Position numbers and translations under genes: made by a program. The notes under the pieces were generated by a model. It saw only the letters and a list, made by a program, of their open reading frames with translations. It did no database searches and was not told the origin of the DNA. From assembly GCF_014297285.1 (NCBI RefSeq), contig NZ_JACOQI010000009.1, positions 1 through 64,000 on the forward strand: 64,000 nt of DNA. The letters run 5' to 3'. Shown here one piece after another: positions 17,372 through 26,456 of the stretch (its first letter is position 1; each line of letters begins with the position of its first letter). The DNA comes from Dysosmobacter segnis. Lineage in GTDB: Bacteria > Bacillota > Clostridia > Oscillospirales > Oscillospiraceae.

Positions 17372-17688
17372 AACGGCCCCTTTGGGGCCGTTGAGACTGT
17401 CGATAAAGTAGTAAATTCTCCGCGGCGGTAAGGTAGGGCAGCCGTTAGCGGCTCCGCCGCTTTACGGATGCCGCATACCCCTTGCGGGTGAAGGGTGTGC
17501 GCGGGAAACCCAAGGAGGGGAAACAGGCGAAGTGCCGCCGGTGGCGGATAAAACGAGCCTGTTTCGAGGAAGGCCCCCGATTTTCGGGTGCAAAGCGCAC
17601 GGAAACCGGCTGGGCCGACGGTGTATTCTTGCTCCATGCGGGGAGAAAAGACTTTTTCGACACGCTGAACGGCCCCTTTGGGGCCGTT
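17372..17688. repeat. Intergenic element bounded by two identical hairpins
   Basis: Two exact copies of AACGGCCCC-TTT-GGGGCCGTT (17372-17392 and 17668-17688) flank about 275 GC-rich bases with further hairpins (for example GCGGCTCCGCCGC near 17450). No frame in it looks like a protein. The layout is that of a repeated intergenic element. The right hairpin also serves as a terminator just behind the kinase gene. Nothing else is seen between 17193 and 17371. Confidence 0.5.
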
Positions 17689-17699
17689 CTGAAAAGCGC

Positions 17700-18353
17700 T
17701 TATGCCTCGGTCTGGGTGGGGTCGATCTCCGTGGGGCTGGGGATGGGATGTTCCTTGTGAGCAACCATGGCCTGGATCAGCTCCACCGTGCCGCCAAGGC
17801 CCAGTGCGCTGCTGTTCAGGCAGAAATCGTATGCGTCCACCGCGCCCCACTTCTTAGAGGCGTAGTATTCGCAGTAGGATGCCCGGCGCTTGTCGGTTTT
17901 CTGGATCAGGCTCTTGGCCTCCTCCGGCGTCACCTTCTGGCGCTTGGCCACGCGGGCGATCCGGTCCTCCAGCGGGGCGCTGATGAACAGGCTCAACAGG
18001 TTTGGATTATCCGCCAGGGCGTAATCGGCACTGCGGCCAATGATAACGCAGGGACCTTCCTCCGCGATGTGGCGGATGGTCTTGAAAATCGCCAGATGCA
18101 CCTGCTGCTCCAGAGATTCACCGGTGATCCCGGAGAAGCCCAAGGGGTAGGCATCCATGGCGATGGCGTACAGCAGGCTCTTGGGCCGCTCGTCAAAATT
18201 TTCAAAGATCTTCTGGCACAGGCCACTCTTCTTCGCAGCCTCCTGCAGCAGCTCCTTATCATAGAAGGGAATACCCAACTCTTTCGCGACCCGGATACCG
18301 ACCTCCTTGCCGCCGCTGCCGAATTGCCGTCCGATGGTAATGATCGTTTTCAT
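17700..18353 (-). CDS. Cytidylate kinase-like family protein
   Basis: 217 aa with an N-terminal P-loop-like TIGRQFGSGGKEVG (residues 6-19), the CVIIGRSADY segment and a later RIARVAKRQKVTPEEA lid helix, as in the cytidylate-kinase-2 family. It may phosphorylate a nucleotide, but the family substrate is not settled. The start at 18353 follows GGAGGAACG. It is followed by a hairpin and appears monocistronic. Confidence 0.85.
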   Translation of the reverse strand: MKTIITIGRQFGSGGKEVGIRVAKELGIPFYDKELLQEAAKKSGLCQKIFENFDERPKSLLYAIAMDAYPLGFSGITGESLEQQVHLAIFKTIRHIAEEGPCVIIGRSADYALADNPNLLSLFISAPLEDRIARVAKRQKVTPEEAKSLIQKTDKRRASYCEYYASKKWGAVDAYDFCLNSSALGLGGTVELIQAMVAHKEHPIPSPTEIDPTQTEA

Positions 18354-18521
18354 AAACGTTCCTCCTTGTTCTTTGCGTTTGAGGACTCGCATCTCTGTCA
18401 AAGGACACGGATGTAATCTACGATAATATTTTAACACAAATCCTGGGGCACGTCAAACGAAAATCTGCGTGAAAAAGTCCGCCCGTATGGGCGGACCTTT
18501 GATGATTCTATCAGCGCTTTA

Positions 18522-19028
18522 TCACGCCTCCGGTTCCGCAGGCATGGGCAGCCCCAGACGGCGGTACATGGTCTTTTTCACCGCCCGGAGGATGTTCTCA
18601 TAGCCAGTGCAGCGGCACAGGTGCCCGGAGAGGAGCTTGCGCAGTTCCGCGTCCGTGTAGAGCTTGCCGCTCTCCAAAATCTCCACCGCCGTCATGATAA
18701 AGCCGGGGGTGCAGAAGCCGCACTGGACGGCAGTCTCCTCGATAAACGCCTGCTGAATGTCGCTCAGCTCACCGTTGGGCCCCATCAGGCTTTCCAGGGT
18801 GCGGATGCGCTTGCCCTCCGCCCAGACAGCCAGATAGATACAGGAGTTGAAGCACTCGCCGTCAATGATGACGTTGCAGGCTCCGCACTCCCCCACCTCG
18901 CAGCCCTTTTTCACGCTGGTCATGTGGTAGTCATTCCGAAGCATATCGGTCAGGCTGGCCCGGACGTCCACCATCCGTTCCACATCCTTGCCATTCAGGT
19001 TGAAATGGACCAACTGATACTGTGCCAT
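18522..19028 (-). CDS. xdhC: Xanthine dehydrogenase-type [2Fe-2S] subunit
   Basis: 168 aa. Two [2Fe-2S] sites: plant-type ferredoxin Cys (KGCEVGECGACNV plus a later NSC) and the alpha-helical set (QCGFCTPGF and CRCTGYENI). It transfers electrons between the molybdenum and FAD subunits. Its start overlaps the stop of the FAD subunit by one base, and the order is molybdenum - FAD - FeS on the minus strand. The substrate could be xanthine or another purine/heteroaromatic; the sequence alone does not decide. Confidence 0.9.
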   Translation of the reverse strand: MAQYQLVHFNLNGKDVERMVDVRASLTDMLRNDYHMTSVKKGCEVGECGACNVIIDGECFNSCIYLAVWAEGKRIRTLESLMGPNGELSDIQQAFIEETAVQCGFCTPGFIMTAVEILESGKLYTDAELRKLLSGHLCRCTGYENILRAVKKTMYRRLGLPMPAEPEA

Positions 19029-19915
19029 TACAGCTCACCTCCCGCCAGCTTCACCGATTCGATAAACGCCCGCTTGGCGCTCTCCACTGCGATGTGCAGC
19101 CGGAAATCCTTAGCGGCCCGCCAGGAATCCCGGGGGTTGATGTCCGCCGTCACCGCCTGAGCAAACCGCTCCGCCAGTTCCAGACTCACGATCTGGCCCT
19201 TTGCCATCGCTTCCGCCGTGGCTGCCCGCAGGGGCACCGGTCCCGCCACGCCGAAGGCCACCCGGGCCCGCTCCACCGTCTTTTTATCTGCCGACAGCCG
19301 CACGTTCACGGACGTACCCAGAGTGGCAATGTCCATGGCGTTGCGCATGGCGTACTTGATATAGTGGCCGAAGCAGTCTTCATAGCTTTCCTTGGGGATC
19401 AGCACGGCGGTCTGGATCTCGCCGTCCTCCGCCCGGATGTCCACCTCGCCCGCCTTGATGTAGAAATCACGGATGGGCAGGCGACGGACGCCGTTTTTGC
19501 CTGTCAGCTCAATAACGGCGTCCCACGCGTGGAGGGTGGAGGCGGAATCGGCGGAGGTAACGCCGTTGCAGGTGTTGCCGCCGATGGTGCCGATGTTGCG
19601 GATCTGGGGGCCGCCCACCTGATCAACAGCCTCGCCCAGCACGTTGATGTACTTCTGAATGAGGGGATCCCTGGTAATATGGGAAAAGCTGGTGAGAGAG
19701 CCGATCCGCAACGTGCCGTCCGGCTCCATGGAAACGCCCCGGAGGGCGTCGATGCCGTAAATGGAGATCAACTCCGCGCCGGCCCGCTTGCCCTCCCGCA
19801 TCTGCACCAGTACGTCGCTGCCGCCGGCGATGATCTGGGCCGCCGGGTGCTCCAGCCGGAGCGCCACGGCCTCCTCCACACTGGCGGCCTGATACAGGGC
19901 TTTCATATCATACAT
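19028..19915 (-). CDS. xdhB: Xanthine dehydrogenase-type FAD-binding subunit
   Basis: 295 aa CO-dehydrogenase-flavoprotein fold. IIAGGSDVLVQMREGK (about residues 28-43) and the second FAD motif TIGGNTCNG (about 110) are present. It passes electrons from the FeS subunit to NAD+ or another acceptor. It lies two bases after the molybdenum subunit stop. AAGGAGGGTGACTGACC precedes the start. Confidence 0.92.
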   Translation of the reverse strand: MYDMKALYQAASVEEAVALRLEHPAAQIIAGGSDVLVQMREGKRAGAELISIYGIDALRGVSMEPDGTLRIGSLTSFSHITRDPLIQKYINVLGEAVDQVGGPQIRNIGTIGGNTCNGVTSADSASTLHAWDAVIELTGKNGVRRLPIRDFYIKAGEVDIRAEDGEIQTAVLIPKESYEDCFGHYIKYAMRNAMDIATLGTSVNVRLSADKKTVERARVAFGVAGPVPLRAATAEAMAKGQIVSLELAERFAQAVTADINPRDSWRAAKDFRLHIAVESAKRAFIESVKLAGGEL

Positions 19916-19917
19916 GG

Positions 19918-22230
19918 TCAGTCACCCTCCTTCTCGTCATGGATCAGCCCGGCCTCCTTAAATGCGCGGTACAGCACATGGGGGGTGATGGGCGTGGTGT
20001 CGATGGAAACGCCGGTGGCGTTGTAAATAGCACTGCGGATGGCCGGCGCCGGAGAACAGGCCGGGGGCTCTCCCAGAGCCTTCGTTCCAAAGGGAGAGGT
20101 CGGCTCTGCGTTCTCCACAAACAGGGCCTCCAGATCCGGATGGTCCATCACGGTGGACAGCTTGTAGTCCAGCAGGTTGTTGTTCAGGGGCTTGCCGGTC
20201 TTTTCGTCGAACAGCAGCTGTTCGGAAAGGCCGTAGCCGATGCCCATGGACATACCGCCATGGACCTGTGCCTCCGCCAAGGCGGGGTTGATGAGGCTGC
20301 CGCAGTCATGGACATTGACGATCCGTTTCAGTGTTACCTTGCACATGGGAATGTCTACCTCCACCTCCGCGAAGGTACAGCCGAAGGAATAGGCGTTAGA
20401 GCGGATGGTGGCGGTGCTCTCCGCCGTGATATGCTCGGAGTGGACCGGGTTATACTGGGCGGTCATGGCCAGATGGGACAGGTCCATCTCCACCGCGCCG
20501 CTGTCCTTGCGGACTACATTGCCCTCCACGATGTCCAGTTCCTCCGCAGAACAGCCCAGCATCTCGGCGGCATAGGCCAGTATTTTCTGCCGCAGGAGCC
20601 GCCCGGTCTGGTCGATGGCGAAGCCCTCCATGTAGGTCTGGCGGCTGGCGTAAGCGCCTAAGCCGGTGGGGGTGATGTCTGTATCCTGACAGGACACCAC
20701 ATGAACATCCTTATAGCTCTTGAGGCCCACGGCCTTTGCGGTCATCTGAGCGTAGGCGGTGTCGGCCCCCTGGCCGATCTCCGTCTCGCCGCACTGCATG
20801 GTAACGGTGCCGTCCAGATTCAGCTGCATCCGGTTGGAGGCCGTCTCCAGAGAGATGGGATACACGCCGGTGTTGTACCAGAAGGACGCCGCGCCGATGC
20901 CCCGGCGGACAGAGCCGGTATCCTTGGCGAATTCCGCCTTGCGGCGGTCATAGTCCATGGCGTCACGGCCCTTTTCCAGACAGGCCCGGAAAGAGTCGAA
21001 ATAGTTGGTATTGCCGGAGAAGGCGTCGTGATAATCCTTGGGCATGATGAACTTCATGCGGTATTCCAGCGGGTCCATGCCCACGGCGGCGGCACATTCG
21101 TCGATGTTGGCCTCGTCAGCAAAGCTGGCCTGGGGCATGCCGTAGCCCCGCATGGCGCCCGCTGCGGGCCGGTTGGTAAACACGGTCCAGCCGTCACATT
21201 CCATGTGGTCGCAGGGGTAGATCTGGGCGAAGGAACCCAAAGCCTTGGCGCAGATGGAGTGGCCGTGGGAGGCGTAGGCTCCCTGATTGGAGAAGCACTC
21301 CACCTTCCGGGCGACCAGCTGGCCGTCCTTCCGGAGCCAGGAGACGATATGGAACCGGATAGCATGACGGACGCGGTTGGAAACGAAGGTCTCCTCCCGG
21401 GAGCAGTCGATCCGGACGCAGCGGCCGTTGACCTGCGTGGAGCACCAGGCGCAAAGGGGCTCATACAGGGCATCCTGCTTATTGCCGAAGCCGCCGCCGA
21501 TATAGGGCTTGATGATCTCAACATCCGCCCACGGGCGACCCAAGGCCTGCCCCACGATCCGGCGGATGATATGGGGGATCTGAGTGGAGCTGACCACCAC
21601 TACCCGGCCGTTTTCCTCGTAGGCGTAGCAGCCGTGGTTCTCGATGTGGCAGTGCTGGACCGTAGGGGTCTCGTACCAGCCCTCCACTTTAATCAGACCC
21701 GGCTCCTGAATGGCGGCGGCATAGTCGCCCTTGCGGATGTCCGTGTGCTTGAGGATATTTCCGGGATAATTCTCGTGGATCTGCGGGGCGTCCGGCTCCA
21801 TGGCCTTCTGAACATCCAGCACGAAGGGCAGTTCCTCGTACTCCACCTTCAGCGCCCGGACGCCCTGCATGGCCGCCACCTCGTTCTCCGCGATGACCAC
21901 AGCCACATCGTCGCCGTAGTAGCGGACATGGCGGTTCAGCAAGTGGCGGTCCGCCACATCCTGATGACCGGGGTCCATGGACCAGGGGTGGCCCGCCGTG
22001 GGAAAGGGAATATCCGGTACGTCAAAACAGGTCAGCACCTTCACCACGCCGTCGATGGCCTCCGCCGCCGCTGTATCCACGGACTTCACGAAGCCGTGGG
22101 CGATCTCCGCGTGCTTGATCCGGATGTACAGAGCACCGGCAGGCATCCGGTCCTCGTAGTATTTTGTGCGGCCGGTCACCTTGTCAAAGGCATCCACACG
22201 GGCCACGCTTTTTCCTACTGTTATGCTCAT
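19918..22230 (-). CDS. xdhA: Xanthine dehydrogenase-type molybdenum-binding subunit
   Basis: 770 aa large subunit. IGGGFGNKQDA, AMRGYGMPQ and CGETEIGQGADT bind the molybdopterin-cytosine dinucleotide; GEPP near the C terminus places the catalytic Glu. It hydroxylates a heterocycle with water as oxygen source. GAAGGAGGGATGCTCC precedes the start. It is the first gene of a three-gene operon divergent from the cofactor cytidylyltransferase at 22324. Confidence 0.93.
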   Translation of the reverse strand: MSITVGKSVARVDAFDKVTGRTKYYEDRMPAGALYIRIKHAEIAHGFVKSVDTAAAEAIDGVVKVLTCFDVPDIPFPTAGHPWSMDPGHQDVADRHLLNRHVRYYGDDVAVVIAENEVAAMQGVRALKVEYEELPFVLDVQKAMEPDAPQIHENYPGNILKHTDIRKGDYAAAIQEPGLIKVEGWYETPTVQHCHIENHGCYAYEENGRVVVVSSTQIPHIIRRIVGQALGRPWADVEIIKPYIGGGFGNKQDALYEPLCAWCSTQVNGRCVRIDCSREETFVSNRVRHAIRFHIVSWLRKDGQLVARKVECFSNQGAYASHGHSICAKALGSFAQIYPCDHMECDGWTVFTNRPAAGAMRGYGMPQASFADEANIDECAAAVGMDPLEYRMKFIMPKDYHDAFSGNTNYFDSFRACLEKGRDAMDYDRRKAEFAKDTGSVRRGIGAASFWYNTGVYPISLETASNRMQLNLDGTVTMQCGETEIGQGADTAYAQMTAKAVGLKSYKDVHVVSCQDTDITPTGLGAYASRQTYMEGFAIDQTGRLLRQKILAYAAEMLGCSAEELDIVEGNVVRKDSGAVEMDLSHLAMTAQYNPVHSEHITAESTATIRSNAYSFGCTFAEVEVDIPMCKVTLKRIVNVHDCGSLINPALAEAQVHGGMSMGIGYGLSEQLLFDEKTGKPLNNNLLDYKLSTVMDHPDLEALFVENAEPTSPFGTKALGEPPACSPAPAIRSAIYNATGVSIDTTPITPHVLYRAFKEAGLIHDEKEGD

Positions 22231-22257
22231 GGAGCATCCCTCCTTCTATCGCTCATA

Positions 22258-22287
22258 TTGACTGACAGGGTCTGAATTGGGTATACT
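22258..22287 (+). promoter_or_regulatory. Promoter of the cytidylyltransferase gene
   Basis: TTGACT (22258-22263), an 18-base spacer and TATACT (22282-22287), 37 bases before the start codon, in the divergent region with the xdh operon. Confidence 0.6.
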
Positions 22288-22323
22288 GAGAGAGATCTGG
22301 AATTTTCCTATGAGGTGATCGCT

Positions 22324-22893
22324 ATGAAAATCGGATGTGTCGTGCTGGCGGCGGGTAACGCCCGCCGGTTCGGTTCTAACAAGCTGCAGGTGCAGGTGGA
22401 TGGGGAATCCCTCATCCGCCGGGCACTGGAAACGGTTCCCAGCGGTCTTGTGACCGTGCTGGTAAGTCAATACCCGGAGATTCTGTCCTTGGCCGGTGAA
22501 TACGGCTTTGAGGCCGTTTTGAACGATCAGCCGGATCTGGGGCTGAGCCGCAGCGTCCGTCTGGGTCTGGAACGGCTCACGGACTGCGGCGGGGTTCTGT
22601 TCCTCGTGGCCGACCAGCCGTGGCTGAAGCGGGACAGCGTCGAAGCGCTGGCCGCGCTCTGGGCCCAGCACCCAGCGAAGATCGCTGCCATGGCCCACGG
22701 CGGTGTCCGTGGCAATCCCTGCCTCTTTCCCGCTCAGTTCTACCCGGAGCTTTTGGCCCTCAATGGGGACCGGGGCGGCAGCGCCGTCATCCGCAACCAC
22801 GAGGCCGACCTCATTTTGTTAGAGACAGACGCTCTGGAGCTGACGGACATTGACACCCCGGAGGCTTTGAAGCAAGCCGGAAGCGCCAGTTAA
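22324..22893 (+). CDS. mocA: Molybdenum cofactor cytidylyltransferase (MocA-type NTP transferase)
   Basis: 189 aa nucleotidyltransferase. The N-terminal VVLAAGNARRFGSNKL is the NTP-binding signature, and VADQPW is the metal-binding D-x-x-x motif. It converts Mo-molybdopterin to the CMP form needed by hydroxylases of the xanthine dehydrogenase family. It lies between two such enzymes, which is strong context. The ATG at 22324 is chosen for GAGGTGATCGCT upstream. Confidence 0.88.
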   Translation: MKIGCVVLAAGNARRFGSNKLQVQVDGESLIRRALETVPSGLVTVLVSQYPEILSLAGEYGFEAVLNDQPDLGLSRSVRLGLERLTDCGGVLFLVADQPWLKRDSVEALAALWAQHPAKIAAMAHGGVRGNPCLFPAQFYPELLALNGDRGGSAVIRNHEADLILLETDALELTDIDTPEALKQAGSAS

Positions 22894-22932
22894 TGCGTGA
22901 AGTATATGTGCCTTGACAGCGGTTCGCCGCTG

Positions 22933-25500
22933 TCATTTTTTTGCATAAGGGGTGTTTTTCAGGGGAAGTTCGGTACGCAGCTCGCCGTCATAGCGGCGGT
23001 ATGCCTCCGCAATGGCGGGGGCCGTGGGGATGGAGGTGATCTCACCGATACCGATGGCCCCGCCGCCTACGTTCAATCCCGGTTTTTCCACGATGATAGG
23101 CTTGATCTCCGGGATCTGGTTGGCCCGAAATAGGCCCAGTGTGCCGAATTTTACCGTGGGGCGGCAGTTTTCGTCAATGGGATACCGCTCCGTCAGGGCG
23201 TAGCCCATGCTCATCACCACGCCGCCCTCGATCTGTCCCTCCACGGAGAGGGGGTTCACGGCCTTGCCGACATCGTGGGCCGCTACCATCTGTTTGATGC
23301 GTCCGGTGTCCTTATCCAGCACGCAGAGCTGGGTGGCATAGCCGTAGGCGATGTGGCTCACCGGGTTGGGCACATCTGCGCCCAGTGGGTCGGTCTTACC
23401 CAGATATTCGCCGTAGAACTCCTGTCCCTCAAGGTCTGCCAAGCTATGTTCCTCTAAGGCCTTTTTCAAGTCCTGACAGGCCCGGATGCAGGCCTCGCCG
23501 GTGAATAGCGTCTGGCGGGAGCCGGAGGTAGTGCCGGAATCCGGCGCGATCCAGGTGTTGGAACGCTCGTAGACCACGTTTTCCCTTGGGATGCCGGTCT
23601 CGCCGCAGACGGTCTGGGTCAGCACCGTGCCCAAGCCCTGACCGATACAGGAGGCGCCAGCGAAAATGTGGAGTTTTCCATCCCGTACTGTCAGCCGCGT
23701 CCGGCCGGTGTCGGGGATGCCCACGCCCACACCCGCGTTCTTCATGGCGCAGGCCAGACCCACGGGGTCACCGTTCTTCACAGCCTCGTCATAATAGGGC
23801 TTCACCGCCTCCAGCGTTTCCACCAGTCCCGTGGAGCCGTCCACGATCTGACCGTTGGGCAAAACGCCGCCGGGTCGGATGGCATTGCGGTAGCGGATCT
23901 CCCAAGGGGAAATGCCCACCTTGTCCGCCATTTCGTTCAGCAGTGTTTCAATGCAGAAGCAGGTCTGGGTCACGCCAAAGCCCCGGAAGGCTCCCGCCGG
24001 GGGATTGTTGGTATAGTAGGCCCAGCCGTCGATCTCATAGGCTTCGTACTGATAAGGCCCCGCGCCGTGGGTGCAGGCTCGCTCCAGCACCGGCCCGCCA
24101 AGAGAGGCGTAGGCCCCGGTGTCGGCGATGCACTCCGCCGCCACGCCTTGAATGATGCCGTTTTCATCGCAGCCCAGAGAGAATTCCATCTCCATGGGGT
24201 GACGCTTGGGATGGATCAGCAGGCTTTCCGCCCGGGTGAGCTTCACCTTTACCGGGCGCTTTGTGAGATAGGCGATCAGCGCGGCGTGGTGCTGGACCGT
24301 TACGTCCTCCTTGCCGCCGAAGCCGCCGCCCACCAGACAGTTGCGGACCTTCACCTGCTCCGCGGGCAGGCCCAGCATTCCCATGATCTCGTGCTGGGTA
24401 TCGTATGCGCCCTGATCCGTGGAGAGCACCAGAACGCCATCCCCATCGGGACAGGCCACGGCACACTCCGGTTCCAGAAAGGCGTGTTCCGTCCAGGGGG
24501 TCGAGAACCGCCGGGTGATGAGATACTTGGATTTGGCCAGTGCCTCCGCCGGGTTTCCCCGCTGGATGTGCTTATGGGCCAGCAGATTGCCCTCCCGGTG
24601 CACCAGCGGTGCGTCCGGCAGAATGGCCTCCTGCGGGTTATGGACGGCAGGCAGTTCCTCGTAGTCCACCTTCACCAACGCCTTGGCCTGAGCCAGAGCC
24701 TCCGGTGTTTTCGCCGCCACCAGGCAAATAGCATCGCCCAGATAATGGGTGATATCGCCTACGGCGATCATGGTGTCCCAGTCCTTTTTCAGATGGCCCA
24801 CCTTGTTGATGCCGGGGATGTCCGCCGCCGTCAGGACGCAGACCACGCCGGGCAGGGCCTTGGCCTCCTCCGTATGGATGGCCAGCACCCGTGCACGGGG
24901 GTGCTGGCTGCGGACGGCGCTGCCGTAGAGCATCCCGTCCAGATATACGTCATCAGGGTACTGGCCGGTGCCGGTGACCTTTTCCTCCACGTCTACCCGG
25001 TGGACCCGGCTGCCTACCTTCCAGTCCACCGGTGCCTCCGGCAGCTTGCCCTCCCGGAAGCATTTTGCCGCCAGCAGAATCGCGTCGATGATCTTCACAT
25101 AGCCGGTGCAGCGGCAGATGTTGTTGCGGATAGCAAAGGCCGCCTCCTCCCGGCTGGGATCCGGGTTTGTGTCCAGCAGCGCCTTGGCGGAGATCACCAT
25201 GCCGGGGATGCAGAAGCCGCACTGAACAGCCCCCGCCTCGCCGAAGGCCCAGGTGTAGACCTTCTTCTCCCAGTCGGACAAGCCCTCCACCGTCAGGATG
25301 TTTTTTCCCTCCAGCTTATCCGTCTGCGGAACACAGGCCTTGGTGGGCTTGCCGTCGATCAGCACCGTGCAGGTGCCGCAGGCGCCCTCGCTGCATCCGT
25401 CCTTCACCGAGGTCAGGCGCAGCTCGTCGCGCAGAAACCGCAGCAGCTTTTGATTTTTCTCAGCGGTTACCGTTTTGCCGTTTACCGTAAAAACAGCCAT
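22933..25500 (-). CDS. Fused selenium-dependent-type xanthine dehydrogenase
   Basis: 855 aa. Residues 1-155 form the [2Fe-2S] module (CSEGACGTC; later CGFCIPGM and CRCTGY). The rest is the molybdenum module (VGGGFGGKED, GAFRGFGVTQ, GASCIGQGLGTV, and a C-terminal GIGEITS). The single-chain FeS-Mo layout and length fit the selenium-dependent xanthine dehydrogenase family; the selenium there is a labile cofactor ligand, and no Sec codon is used. No FAD subunit adjoins, so it may share the one at 19028. AAGGGGGGACCC precedes the ATG at 25500. Confidence 0.9.
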   Translation of the reverse strand: MAVFTVNGKTVTAEKNQKLLRFLRDELRLTSVKDGCSEGACGTCTVLIDGKPTKACVPQTDKLEGKNILTVEGLSDWEKKVYTWAFGEAGAVQCGFCIPGMVISAKALLDTNPDPSREEAAFAIRNNICRCTGYVKIIDAILLAAKCFREGKLPEAPVDWKVGSRVHRVDVEEKVTGTGQYPDDVYLDGMLYGSAVRSQHPRARVLAIHTEEAKALPGVVCVLTAADIPGINKVGHLKKDWDTMIAVGDITHYLGDAICLVAAKTPEALAQAKALVKVDYEELPAVHNPQEAILPDAPLVHREGNLLAHKHIQRGNPAEALAKSKYLITRRFSTPWTEHAFLEPECAVACPDGDGVLVLSTDQGAYDTQHEIMGMLGLPAEQVKVRNCLVGGGFGGKEDVTVQHHAALIAYLTKRPVKVKLTRAESLLIHPKRHPMEMEFSLGCDENGIIQGVAAECIADTGAYASLGGPVLERACTHGAGPYQYEAYEIDGWAYYTNNPPAGAFRGFGVTQTCFCIETLLNEMADKVGISPWEIRYRNAIRPGGVLPNGQIVDGSTGLVETLEAVKPYYDEAVKNGDPVGLACAMKNAGVGVGIPDTGRTRLTVRDGKLHIFAGASCIGQGLGTVLTQTVCGETGIPRENVVYERSNTWIAPDSGTTSGSRQTLFTGEACIRACQDLKKALEEHSLADLEGQEFYGEYLGKTDPLGADVPNPVSHIAYGYATQLCVLDKDTGRIKQMVAAHDVGKAVNPLSVEGQIEGGVVMSMGYALTERYPIDENCRPTVKFGTLGLFRANQIPEIKPIIVEKPGLNVGGGAIGIGEITSIPTAPAIAEAYRRYDGELRTELPLKNTPYAKK

Positions 25501-25516
25501 GTCGGGTCCCCCCTTC

Positions 25517-25574
25517 AAAAGGTCAACCTTTTATTTCTTGAACTTATTATATAATAGGCTGTCTGTTTTCGCAA
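25517..25574 (-). promoter_or_regulatory. Promoter and palindrome upstream of the fused xanthine dehydrogenase
   Basis: On the minus strand TTGCGA (25574-25569), a 17-base spacer and TATAAT (25551-25546) form a good promoter. Between it and the start codon lies a perfect palindrome AAAAGGT-CA-ACCTTTT (25517-25532), well placed for a repressor. 25575-25750 holds no gene that I can see. Confidence 0.6.
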
Positions 25575-25751
25575 CGGTTCTTTCTATCATTCGTTATCCT
25601 TTCCATAAGATAGCGAACCGAGGAAGTGCGGCAGCCTCTGTCACCCGCCGGAAACTCCTATGAGCCGCTCCCCCGATTGCCATCCCTTCAGGCTCCGATT
25701 TTCCCCCTCTGAGTGGGCGAAAAAAGTTTTTTGAAAAAAATAAAAAAAGTG

Positions 25752-25780
25752 TTGACAAAGAGGGGGTGCCCTGATATACT
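25752..25780 (+). promoter_or_regulatory. Promoter of tRNA-Ala
   Basis: TTGACA (25752-25757), a 17-base spacer and TATACT (25775-25780), 46 bases before the tRNA. Confidence 0.8.
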
Positions 25781-25826
25781 AGCTATTGTTCCGAGCGAAC
25801 GAAACAAGTTCAAAACGAACTGACCT

Positions 25827-25902
25827 GGGGGATTAGCTCAGCTGGGAGAGCGCTTGACTGGCAGTCAAGAGGTCAGCGGTTCGATCCCGCTATTCTCCAC
25901 CA
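25827..25902 (+). tRNA. tRNA-Ala(GGC)
   Basis: 76 bases folding as a full cloverleaf. The acceptor stem GGGGGAT pairs with ATTCTCC, the D-arm is AGCTCAGCTGGGAGAGC, the anticodon loop is CTGGCAG (anticodon GGC, Ala), the T-arm contains GGTTCGATCC, and the CCA end is encoded. Three G-U pairs lie in or near the acceptor stem. Confidence 0.96.
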
Positions 25903-25904
25903 AG

Positions 25905-25941
25905 AAAAACCTTGAAACCATAATGGTTTCGAGGTTTTTTC
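25905..25941 (+). terminator. Terminator of tRNA-Ala
   Basis: Stem AAAACCTTGAAACC / GGTTTCGAGGTTTT with loop ATAAT and a T-run. Confidence 0.8.
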
Positions 25942-25970
25942 TTATATATGGCAAATTGCACAAAGTCGCT

Positions 25971-26193
25971 TTTGTGTTGAATTTGTGTTGAACGCGCGGA
26001 AAAATTGCTCATAATTTCCTTTTTCCCGCCACGCATTTTCACAACTTTTTCTATATTTTTATAATTTCTACATTTTGCACAAACGCATTGATAGGAAAAG
26101 GTTTTTTCTGCCCATTTGAAAAAGCACAGTCAAAAAAATGTATTTTTCTGTCCACTCTATCTTTCCTGCGCTTGTGTTGAATTTCGTGTTGAA
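25971..26193. repeat. Two tandem pairs of an 11-mer next to the tRNA
   Basis: TTTGTGTTGAA occurs twice head to tail at 25971-25992, and again, slightly changed, at 26171-26193. Paired short direct repeats beside a tRNA 3' end are typical arm-type binding sites of tyrosine integrases, so this is probably the footprint of an element once integrated at the tRNA. No integrase gene is visible. The bases between hold no gene that I can support. Confidence 0.45.
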
Positions 26194-26335
26194 TCACAAA
26201 TTCTTCGCCATTATTTTCAAGGACAGGGACATCGGTTGTCCCCGTTCCACCTCATAGGAGCTGAACAGTGCGTTCAAATCACGCCAATAGAGATACCATT
26301 GGAGGTCTTGCTTTCCACTGTCAACAGTTTCTCAT
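26194..26335 (-). pseudogene. Unrecognised 3' gene remnant
   Basis: An open minus-strand stretch of about 45 codons without a start ends at 26194 (contains WRDLNALFSSYEVERG). Its composition looks protein-like, but a stop lies directly upstream and I know no family. It is probably debris of the lost integrated element. Confidence 0.3.
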
Positions 26336-26456
26336 GATGTTTGTATGGTTTGAATGGAAGCCATTAAGTCATCCGGCAGTCACATTCCAAATACCCCTTA
26401 TCCAATAGCTTTCCGATCTCCGGATCATATTGGTCATTTATATTCCGTTCTACCGC

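Noticed and set aside
20701..22275. 524-codon plus-strand frame opposite the xdh molybdenum subunit
   Set aside because: Antisense shadow of a high-GC gene; no family motif and extremely His/Gly/Val-rich.
23668..25554. 628-codon plus-strand frame opposite the fused xanthine dehydrogenase
   Set aside because: Antisense shadow; the minus strand carries all FeS and molybdenum motifs.
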